This document shows, one piece after another, positions 1 through 5,743 of a stretch of DNA of 11,843 nucleotides. A program made the translations under genes and the position numbers. The notes under the pieces are model-generated. The model searched no databases and was not told the origin of the DNA. It saw only the letters and a list, made by a program, of their open reading frames with translations. Each line of letters starts with the position of its first letter. Positions within the stretch are counted from its first letter, which is position 1. Origin of the DNA: Candidatus Omnitrophota bacterium (GTDB lineage: Bacteria; Omnitrophota; Koll11; Zapsychrales; Fredricksoniimonadaceae); contig JAHFGF010000034.1 of assembly GCA_023247595.1 (NCBI GenBank), positions 1-11,843 on the forward strand, read 5' to 3'.

Positions 1-458
1 TTAAGGTGCCTTATTTCGGAGACATTATATTTATTTTCTCACTCAGCCAGGTGGTTAGGTCTTTGAGCATCTTGTTGGGCGCGGGTGTTCCTATCTTAGA
101 AAGCCTTAATGTGGCATCAACAACCGCTGGAAATAAAAAGACCATTGCTGATCTAGAAGAAATAAGAACACAAATTGAGCAGGGCGGTTCTTTATATGAT
201 TCATTCCGCAGGTCCAAGGGATTTCCGGTCATGCTTACGGAAATGATTGGTGTGGGCGAATCAAGCGGTATGCTTGTCCAGGTTTTAGAGAAAATCACCA
301 AGCACTTTGATGAGGAAGTGGATTACCATCTCAATCGTTTTTTGACCATCCTGGAGCCTCTCCTTATTATTGTTGTAGGCGTTATCGTTGTGACAACCCT
401 TTTGGCCATTTATTTACCGGTTGTGAGTATTTGGCAGGGGCTCATGAACCAGCATTAG
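1..458 (+). CDS. pilC: Type IV pilus inner-membrane platform protein PilC, C-terminal part (5' end outside window)
   Basis: This is the last 151 or so residues of a PilC/GspF-family platform protein, the polytopic inner-membrane component that couples the assembly ATPase to pilin extraction. The frame is already open at base 3, before the first possible start (GTG at 6), and the residues there continue the family pattern, so the gene enters from the left. Counted from that GTG, residues 17-35 carry the GAGVPILESL motif that opens the second GspF repeat, 82-89 carry GVGESSGM, and a long hydrophobic segment at about 112-143 (LEPLLIIVVGVIVV) is the C-terminal membrane helix. All are characteristic of the family. 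It ends in TAG and is followed by a strong terminator, so the pilin gene downstream is probably a separate transcription unit. GspF of a type II system is the alternative; the pilus genes that follow favour PilC. Confidence 0.93.
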   Translation, partial: KVPYFGDIIFIFSLSQVVRSLSILLGAGVPILESLNVASTTAGNKKTIADLEEIRTQIEQGGSLYDSFRRSKGFPVMLTEMIGVGESSGMLVQVLEKITKHFDEEVDYHLNRFLTILEPLLIIVVGVIVVTTLLAIYLPVVSIWQGLMNQH

Positions 459-510
459 TACAAAAAAATGGTCTGATCTCCCTTTTGGGCGAAAAGCCTG
501 ATTTTAGTCC

Positions 511-549
511 GAGCCCTGGCGGTTTTAAGCGCCAGGGCTCATTTTTTTT
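511..549 (+). terminator. Rho-independent terminator after pilC
   Basis: A perfect 11-bp stem (GAGCCCTGGCG at 511-521 with CGCCAGGGCTC at 530-540) encloses an 8-base loop. An A and then eight T follow at 541-549, and more T-rich sequence comes after. It lies 53 bases past the pilC stop codon. It should end the upstream pilC transcript and insulate the pilin gene. Confidence 0.93.
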
Positions 550-604
550 AATTTTTTTAATTATTTTTTTACCCTCCCAAAAAACAAAAACAGTCGTTTT
601 TGTA

Positions 605-653
605 TGACATAAAAAACAATTAAATGACATATATTGACATTTATAATGTCAAT
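605..653. promoter_or_regulatory. Phased TGACAT motifs and 21-bp palindrome, candidate operator of the pilin gene
   Basis: TGACAT occurs at 605-610, 625-630 and 635-640, and its inverse ATGTCA at 646-651. Motif centres are 20, 10 and 11 bp apart, so all four would face the same side of the helix. The last two form a perfect inverted repeat: ATTGACATT (633-641), TAT, then AATGTCAAT (645-653). This is what a dimeric DNA-binding regulator with cooperative upstream sites would need. The array sits 135-183 bases before the pilin start codon. The regulator is not identifiable from the window. The motif counts are direct observations; the operator role is inferred. Confidence 0.5.
620..647 (+). promoter_or_regulatory. 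Candidate sigma70-type promoter inside the palindrome
   Basis: A perfect -10 hexamer TATAAT lies at 642-647, in the centre of the 21-bp palindrome. The best -35 at an acceptable distance is weak (TTAAAT at 620-625, 16-base spacer), with an A-run at 611-616 upstream. If used, transcription would start near 654 with a leader of about 130 bases. Its overlap with the TGACAT sites would suit repression, or activation in place of a poor -35. Confidence 0.33.
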
Positions 654-699
654 TTTGAGTAATTTTAGAAATCGTTTTCTTTGCTTATTTTTCAGGCAC

Positions 700-727
700 T
701 TGCATTAGTTGTTCGATGGGATACACT
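700..727 (+). promoter_or_regulatory. Alternative weak promoter before the pilin gene
   Basis: TTGCAT (700-705) and TACACT (722-727) are separated by 16 bases, a partial match to sigma70 elements. It would give a leader of about 55 bases. It is listed because no other site between the palindrome and the ribosome binding site looks better; the match is weak. Confidence 0.18.
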
Positions 728-787
728 TACGAATAATAGAGCGGATTATTAATTTGATAATTGAAAAGTTTCTAACGGAGGCAGAAA

Positions 788-1147
788 ATGAAAAAAGGAT
801 TTACTTTAGTGGAAATGTTAATTGTCTTGGTGGTTATAGGGATCATTTTGGCTGTGGTTCTTCCTAATGCTTTAAGAGCCATTGAGCAGGCGAACGTGCG
901 TGACACTGCGGCAACGTTACGCTCCATTGATACAGCCATCAACCTATGCTATTCCCAAACACGCAATTGGGGCGCGTGCGATACATTGGGCGAATTAAGA
1001 GGTGCGACCCCGCCATATCTAGAAACAGGTCCAGACAAATCAGCATTTGACATTCCCTATGATATTGTCGTTGGATCAGGAGGCGGTAATCAATCCAATA
1101 AAGTGGCACATTTTTCAAAATGGCCGAAGTTAGATCCGCATAATTAA
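788..1147 (+). CDS. Major type IV pilin-like prepilin
   Basis: A 119-residue prepilin, probably the main filament subunit given its own promoter region and its position directly before the assembly operon. It has a short class IVa-type leader MKKG, cleaved before F5 by a prepilin peptidase (not in this window). The mature protein starts FTLVE, with the conserved Glu at mature position 5. Residues 5-25 form the hydrophobic N-terminal helix (LIVLVVIGIILAVVLP), which anchors the precursor in the inner membrane and packs the fibre core. The globular part is small, with two cysteines (C54, C64) that could form a disulfide and a glycine-rich turn (GSGGGN, 96-101). The start is set by a clear GGAGG at 777-781, six bases before ATG. 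A pseudopilin of the GspG/GspH type is the alternative, but no calcium-binding GspG pattern is apparent. Confidence 0.88.
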   Translation: MKKGFTLVEMLIVLVVIGIILAVVLPNALRAIEQANVRDTAATLRSIDTAINLCYSQTRNWGACDTLGELRGATPPYLETGPDKSAFDIPYDIVVGSGGGNQSNKVAHFSKWPKLDPHN

Positions 1148-1164
1148 TGTAATGAACGTTGATG

Positions 1165-1200
1165 TGTAGGCCAGGTGCCCATCTGGCGCTTGGCCTTACA
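1165..1200 (+). promoter_or_regulatory. Long imperfect hairpin between pilin and pilMN
   Basis: As RNA, 1165-1179 pairs with 1185-1200 in 15 base pairs, including two G-U pairs and one bulged base (1197), around a 5-base loop (CATCT). No T-run follows (the next bases are AAAAGAGC), so it does not look like an intrinsic terminator. Such stems after highly expressed pilin genes can protect the 3' end of a processed pilin mRNA, or lower expression of the assembly genes relative to pilin. That role is inferred. Confidence 0.55.
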
Positions 1201-1219
1201 AAAAGAGCTTGGGAAAAAT

Positions 1220-2722
1220 ATGACAAAAGGATTTCTAACTATAGAGTTGACCCCGTCCAAAATACGGTACATGTATTTGAACCGTGACGGCCGTGGTTAC
1301 AAAGTGTTAAAGACTGGAGTTGAACTTCACACGCTCAATGTTTTAACCGCGGGTGGTTTGGCACGGTCTTTACAGGATTTAATAAAGAAAGAGGCAATGG
1401 CTCCGCAGCGTTTGTTTATTACGCTCTGCCTTCAGGAGAATTATATTAGGCAGGTTCAAATGCCTAAAATGAACCTGCACGAACTCGAAGAAGCCATTAC
1501 GGCGGAGATTGAAAAATATCCCGTCTTGAATAACCGAAAATTTGATTATATTTATAATGCCTCTTATTATTCAAAAGATAAAGGCAACGTTGTATTCGCG
1601 GGGGTGGAACAAAGCGTTTTGAATTACATATTTAGTGAATGCCGTAAAGTTGGCATCCCGTTTCAGCATTTGGAAATTGCCCCGCTGAATGTCAAAGAGC
1701 TTCTTCCCTTAATAGAACCGAGCGCGGAGAGTCAGGTCATTCTGGTTGTCCATGACCAGATCAGTTATCTATCTATCATCCGCGGCCGTCAATGCCGGTT
1801 ACTATACAAAGCCGGAATTGGTATTGAGCATTTGTATCCGCACCATAACGATAAGGTCAATGAGACCATCCTTTTTAATTTGATTGGTGAACTGCAGCGT
1901 GTACTGAAAGCCTATTTATCACAGCATAAAATTGAGAAGCTCGCCAAGATTTGGCTTGTTTGGGACCAGGATGGGGCGGCAGGGCTTGAGCAGGCTATGA
2001 CGGGCCAGTTAGGGCTTGACGTCGAAGTATTGAGCCTTTCCCGGCTGGCTAAGTTTCAAAAGAATCTGGATCAAAAAAGTTCGAATCCGATTTATGTCCT
2101 TTCTGCCACGCCAGCCATTATCCATTTAGAGAACATTAAAGAACAATTTCCTTTGAATCATTTCTTCCGCGCGGTGCATTTCAAGCGGTATATCTTTAAA
2201 TTGATTGCCGGGGCTTTGTTAGTTTTAGGATTGGCTGGATATTTATTGGGAATGAAAAGTTTTGAATATTATCAGAAACAAAGAGCAATCAAGGCGCAAA
2301 TATCAGAGGTGACTAATACAATCGCGAATTTAAAAACAGCAACCCAGGAACTTTACCGCAAGCGCGACGAATATTTGATTGTCCGTCAGGGATTGCTTGA
2401 CCAGGCGAATTATATCAAGACCTTAAATCGAGTGTCTTGGTCTGAAGTGTTGTCGGTTTTTTCCAAAGAAATGCCCAAAGATATGGCTTTGACATCGTTT
2501 AAATTTAATGAAACCGGCAATGTTTCCTTTATCGGAGAATCGCTTGAAGTTGAAACAGTCGCTGAATTAATCCGCCGCATGGATGATTCGGCTATTCTTG
2601 AGCAAGGCAAATTTGATTTTCTGACGGAGAAAAAAGTAGAAGAACAGAAAATTTTCGGTTTTGGAATATTGGCTCAGCTTCAGTCAAACAATGAGCCAGA
2701 GAAAAGCGTGAATCATGAGTAG
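1220..2722 (+). CDS. pilM: PilM-PilN fusion, GspL-like pilus assembly protein
   Basis: A 500-residue bitopic protein. Residues 1 to about 310 look like the cytoplasmic actin-like PilM/GspL domain: an N-terminal beta-hairpin (GFLTIELTPSKIRYMY), LQENYIRQVQMPKM near 71-84, and a second lobe near 175-205 (VILVVHDQISYLSII then KAGIGIEHL). A single membrane helix lies at about 324-345 (IAGALLVLGLAGYLLG). A predicted coiled coil follows (about 350-395), then a PilN-type periplasmic domain (about 405-490: WSEVLSVFSKEMPKDMALTS, then VSFIGESLEVETVAELI). PilM and PilN are usually separate proteins; here no stop separates them, giving the GspL arrangement. I chose ATG 1220 over an in-frame GTG at 1175 because that GTG lies inside the 1165-1200 hairpin and family similarity begins after 1220. 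The ribosome site (GGG at 1211-1213) is weak. It overlaps pilO by 8 bases. Confidence 0.85.
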   Translation: MTKGFLTIELTPSKIRYMYLNRDGRGYKVLKTGVELHTLNVLTAGGLARSLQDLIKKEAMAPQRLFITLCLQENYIRQVQMPKMNLHELEEAITAEIEKYPVLNNRKFDYIYNASYYSKDKGNVVFAGVEQSVLNYIFSECRKVGIPFQHLEIAPLNVKELLPLIEPSAESQVILVVHDQISYLSIIRGRQCRLLYKAGIGIEHLYPHHNDKVNETILFNLIGELQRVLKAYLSQHKIEKLAKIWLVWDQDGAAGLEQAMTGQLGLDVEVLSLSRLAKFQKNLDQKSSNPIYVLSATPAIIHLENIKEQFPLNHFFRAVHFKRYIFKLIAGALLVLGLAGYLLGMKSFEYYQKQRAIKAQISEVTNTIANLKTATQELYRKRDEYLIVRQGLLDQANYIKTLNRVSWSEVLSVFSKEMPKDMALTSFKFNETGNVSFIGESLEVETVAELIRRMDDSAILEQGKFDFLTEKKVEEQKIFGFGILAQLQSNNEPEKSVNHE

Positions 2723-3347
2723 ACAAAGCGTCAGAAATATTTTATTCGGAATTTGCGGCTTGATTATCCTGTCGCTGGGATATTCCGTTTTTATGCAGTA
2801 TACCCAGCTGACCAAGGTCCAATATCAGTGGGAAGCGGAAAAGCAGAATTTGATTAGTTTAAAGACAGAAATCGCGGGCATTGAGAAATCAATCGAACGT
2901 TACGAAAAAGAAAAAGAGGACTTCTCAAAACTGCTCTTTAATGAGCGCGATGTTCCGGCGTTTCTAGACGACATTTCAAAATACGCCAAAGAGGCGTCCG
3001 TAACCATTATTGATATGAAAACACAGCAATTTTATCAGGTGGATGTTCCTAAAGAAATCGTGGATGCCCGTTACGCCAATCAGGGTTTGAATAATCAGAT
3101 TGCCGATCAGCAAAAGCAGGAAGAAATCAAACAGGCGTTGACCTTGTCGGCAATGCCGATTCAAGTCCGGGTTAAAGGCGGATTTGCTTCATTCGTTCAA
3201 TTCCTGGATCATTTGCAGGATTACACGCAGCTTTTAAATATCGCCAACGTTGAAATTCAGACAACGTCGGAATATCCGTTGCTGGATTGCCAATTTACCA
3301 TTCGAATCTATAGTTTGAAAACTTTAGAGGAGTTAAAGCGGAAATGA
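2715..3347 (+). CDS. pilO: PilO-like pilus assembly protein
   Basis: A 210-residue inner-membrane protein that would pair with the PilN half of the upstream protein and bind PilP in the periplasm. Residues 1-8 are cytoplasmic and positively charged. Residues 9-27 form one membrane helix (ILFGICGLIILSLGYSVFM). Residues about 30-72 are strongly charged and heptad-like (a coiled coil), and 75-205 match the PilO ferredoxin-like fold (VPAFLDDISKYAKEASVTI, then FVQFLDHLQDYTQLLNIANV). A Gln/Asn/Lys-rich stretch at about 110-142 interrupts that domain. The gene starts inside the end of pilMN (8-base overlap) and overlaps pilP by ATGA, so translation is probably coupled. PilO sequences diverge widely; the assignment rests on topology, length and position as much as residues. 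Confidence 0.85.
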   Translation: MSRQSVRNILFGICGLIILSLGYSVFMQYTQLTKVQYQWEAEKQNLISLKTEIAGIEKSIERYEKEKEDFSKLLFNERDVPAFLDDISKYAKEASVTIIDMKTQQFYQVDVPKEIVDARYANQGLNNQIADQQKQEEIKQALTLSAMPIQVRVKGGFASFVQFLDHLQDYTQLLNIANVEIQTTSEYPLLDCQFTIRIYSLKTLEELKRK

Positions 3348-3838
3348 AAAAAATAACTTTGCTCCTCACGATTATGATGATTATTTCTCTGGCCGGCTGT
3401 GATAAGCCCAATGCTATTGAGTCGATGTTCAAGAACGGTTCTCAAAAACAACAAACCGTTGCTGAGAATGTTCCCGCGGTTTCACCAACAGCTATTGTGC
3501 AAGACGTTCAATTGGCCAAGATCATCCTCAAGCCGGAGCGCCACAAATTATCAGTGACGCGCGATCCGTTTGAGCCGCTGATTAAACCAAAAAATTTTGA
3601 CGCGACAGCCAACAGCGTTGAACAGCTCCAGGAGATGGATGCGCTTAAAGGAATGGAATTTTTGGGATTAATGAAAGTCGGCGATATTTATTCGGCTCTC
3701 ATCAAGACGGAGAAAACTAAAGGGGTTTATAAAGTGAACGATCAGGTCAATCAGCTGACGATCACAGCCATCGAGGAAAAGAGCATAACATTTACAAAGG
3801 GAAGTAAAACATTCAAATTAAAAAGAGGTGACAAGTGA
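3344..3838 (+). CDS. pilP: PilP-like pilus assembly lipoprotein
   Basis: A 164-residue lipoprotein expected to bridge the PilN-PilO pair to the secretin. A lipoprotein signal peptide ends in the lipobox LAGC, with the acylated cysteine at position 19. A flexible Gln/Ala/Pro-rich linker follows (about 20-65). RDPFEP at 73-78 matches the RDPF-type motif that PilP proteins carry ahead of their folded domain. Residues about 100-162 form a small all-beta HR domain like those of PilP and GspC (KGMEFLGLMKVGDIYSALI, then GVYKVNDQV). A good AGAGGAG at 3326-3332 precedes the ATG by 11 bases. The gene overlaps both neighbours (ATGA with pilO, GTGA with pilQ), so all are likely made from one mRNA in coupled fashion. 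Residue 2 of the mature protein is Asp, which in enterobacteria would favour inner-membrane retention. Confidence 0.86.
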   Translation: MKKITLLLTIMMIISLAGCDKPNAIESMFKNGSQKQQTVAENVPAVSPTAIVQDVQLAKIILKPERHKLSVTRDPFEPLIKPKNFDATANSVEQLQEMDALKGMEFLGLMKVGDIYSALIKTEKTKGVYKVNDQVNQLTITAIEEKSITFTKGSKTFKLKRGDK

Positions 3839-5646
3839 AAACGACATCATACATTCATAAGGCAAATGTGATCATCATTTTTGTCTTGGGCATCCTGTGC
3901 CTGTCAGCTATTCCGTTCGCGAAAGCTGCCAGCGATGATTATGTGTCCTACAACGATGAGCTAAGGCATAAAGAGCAATATCTTGATGAAATGGCCGACG
4001 ATAAAGCAATGGACATGGCCAATTCTCAAGAGGAATCCATGGACGCGAATGTGCCGGACGAAAGCATTGGAAACAATACCGGCGATAGTTATGAAAGCAA
4101 TATGGAGGCCAAACCAAAAGTTGACGCCCCCAAGGCTGTTTATAAATCAGATGTTGCCGCGTCTGAAACAATGATGCCTGAACCTGAACAGAAACCTGTC
4201 AGCGATACTTCCATGGCCGAGAAAACGTATACGTCGTCGGCTGATAAGTATTCCCATATGAATTCAGACAATACCTCGTATGATTATTCAAACACGGCTA
4301 GTTACGACGACTGGATGGTCAAACCTGAGGACTACAAACGCCATGCCCCGACCGATGAATTGTCGCGTCAGCTGGGCATTGATAAAGCATTACGACAGGC
4401 GAAAAGCATTGTGGTGCCCAAGCCCGCGCCGGTTGTTGTTGAAAAGCCTGTTGTGAAAGAATTTGATACCCAGACCGATATGGAAATCATCGACGGTCTT
4501 ATCAAGCCGGAATTGCAGAAAACAAAAATCGACCTTGAATTTAGGGAAGCCACGTTGAGCGATGTCTTTATGACATTGGGAAAATCAGGTGAAATCAACG
4601 TGATGCTGGATCCTATCATTAAAAATTTAACGATTGATATTTTCCTCAAACAGGTGTCCTTGAAAGAGGCTTTTATCCTGATTGCCAATTCGCATAATCT
4701 TGGTTTCAAAAGGATTGAAGGATCGCTTTTTATTACGACCAAAGATAAGTTAAAAGAACAGACCGTGGCTTATAAGGTGATTAAACTGCGCAATGTTAAA
4801 GCCCTGGAAGTCAAAGCCATGGTTGCTGATTTGATCAAAATTGTGAATGTCAGCGAGCAGATCAATAGTTTAATCGTTGTCGGTCAGCCGGATGAAATTG
4901 CCAAGGTAGAAAAAGTTATCAAGACGATTGATAAGGCCCAGCCGCAGGTCATCCTTGAGGCTAAGATCGTTGAAGTCAACAAGGACGCGCTTAAAGATCT
5001 TGGCGTAGACTGGTCTGATCAGGTATCCTTGTCTTATCAGGAGTCGGGCCGGCCGGTGGAAATTCCTAATACAGCTACACCGGAAAATCCGCTCTTGAAT
5101 ATCGGCGCCTTTGAACGCAGCCCGATTGCCTTTTCAACACTTATTAAGATGTTGGAAAACCAGAATAAGGCAAAGGTTCTTTCTAATCCTCGTGTCACAA
5201 CGATGAACGAAAAAGAAGCGGAGATTTTCGTTGGAGACCGTATTCCTTATACCGTCACAACCGTATCAGGAGGGGTGGCGACAACCGACGTCCGGTTTGA
5301 AGAACCTGGTATTCGTTTGAGAATTACGCCGACTATTATCGACGGTGATTTCGTGGTCATTAAGGTTGAACCGGAAGTGAGTTTCATATTCAGTTTCCGT
5401 GGTCCGGACAATCAGTATCCCTGGGTTAAGAAACGCCACGCAACGGCTTATGTCCGCGTGCGCAACAACCAGCCGTTTGTTTTAGGCGGGCTTTTAAACC
5501 AGGAAGACAAAAAGAATTTGTATAAAGTTCCGATGCTTGGAAATGTCCCATGGCTGGGTAATCTTTTCAGCTATGAGAAACATACAGTGAGCGATACAGA
5601 GTTGATTATTACGATTACACCGACGGTGGTACAGGGGAATTATTAA
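3835..5646 (+). CDS. pilQ: PilQ-type outer-membrane secretin
   Basis: A 603-residue secretin, the gated outer-membrane pore of the pilus. It has a signal peptide ending AKA-A near residue 31. A low-complexity acidic stretch rich in Met, Ser, Asp, Glu and Tyr (about 32-210) ends in a Pro/Val-rich run. An STN/N0 domain (about 232-302, LEFREATLSDVFMTLGKSG), an N1/NolW domain (about 312-367, VIKLRNVKALEVKAMV) and the secretin domain (about 372-598) follow. The secretin domain carries VLSNPRVTTMNEKEAEIFVG, the gate region and the VPMLGNVPWLGNLF signature at 566-579. No AMIN domain is recognisable where many PilQ proteins carry them, and only one N1 domain is evident. The start is GTG, with GAGG at 3825-3828 six bases before it, overlapping the pilP stop. 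It is the last gene of its operon, with a hairpin terminator after it. Confidence 0.95.
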   Translation: MKTTSYIHKANVIIIFVLGILCLSAIPFAKAASDDYVSYNDELRHKEQYLDEMADDKAMDMANSQEESMDANVPDESIGNNTGDSYESNMEAKPKVDAPKAVYKSDVAASETMMPEPEQKPVSDTSMAEKTYTSSADKYSHMNSDNTSYDYSNTASYDDWMVKPEDYKRHAPTDELSRQLGIDKALRQAKSIVVPKPAPVVVEKPVVKEFDTQTDMEIIDGLIKPELQKTKIDLEFREATLSDVFMTLGKSGEINVMLDPIIKNLTIDIFLKQVSLKEAFILIANSHNLGFKRIEGSLFITTKDKLKEQTVAYKVIKLRNVKALEVKAMVADLIKIVNVSEQINSLIVVGQPDEIAKVEKVIKTIDKAQPQVILEAKIVEVNKDALKDLGVDWSDQVSLSYQESGRPVEIPNTATPENPLLNIGAFERSPIAFSTLIKMLENQNKAKVLSNPRVTTMNEKEAEIFVGDRIPYTVTTVSGGVATTDVRFEEPGIRLRITPTIIDGDFVVIKVEPEVSFIFSFRGPDNQYPWVKKRHATAYVRVRNNQPFVLGGLLNQEDKKNLYKVPMLGNVPWLGNLFSYEKHTVSDTELIITITPTVVQGNY

Positions 5647-5671
5647 TCATCACGGTACTTTTAATGATTAA

Positions 5672-5704
5672 GACAGCCCCGCCTTGAGCGGGGTTGTTGT
5701 TTAA
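5672..5704 (+). terminator. Probable rho-independent terminator after pilQ
   Basis: A GC-rich stem (core CCCCGC at 5677-5682 with GCGGGG at 5688-5693, extendable to 10 bp over 5673-5697, loop CTTGA) is followed by an interrupted T tract (TTGTTGTTT, partly in the stem). It sits about 30 bases after the pilQ stop. The T tract is imperfect, so partial read-through into the minor-pilin genes is possible; no clear separate promoter is seen for them. Confidence 0.7.
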
Positions 5705-5743
5705 AAGGCCCTGATGATGCGTTGTTAAGTGAGGCTTAGGCCT

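Noticed and set aside
691..712. Sigma54-like promoter (AGGCACTTGCAT) before the pilin gene, attractive because some pilin genes use sigma54.
   Set aside because: With GG at 695-696 the -12 GC should fall at 707-708, which is AG; the spacing between GGCAC and TTGC is too short.
1175..1219. GTG at 1175 as the start of the PilM-PilN protein.
   Set aside because: It lies inside a stable hairpin and adds residues unlike the family; ATG 1220 fits the beginning of the conserved domain.
5643..5671. AT-rich 8-bp stem (TTAATCAT with ATGATTAA) right after pilQ as a terminator.
   Set aside because: The stem is weak, the loop is 13 bases and no T-run follows; the GC-rich stem just downstream is the better terminator.
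5729..5743. GTG at 5729 as the start of the giant prepilin.
   Set aside because: It overlaps the ribosome binding site of ATG 5744; the leader MKKNRFFSG from 5744 is a normal prepilin leader.
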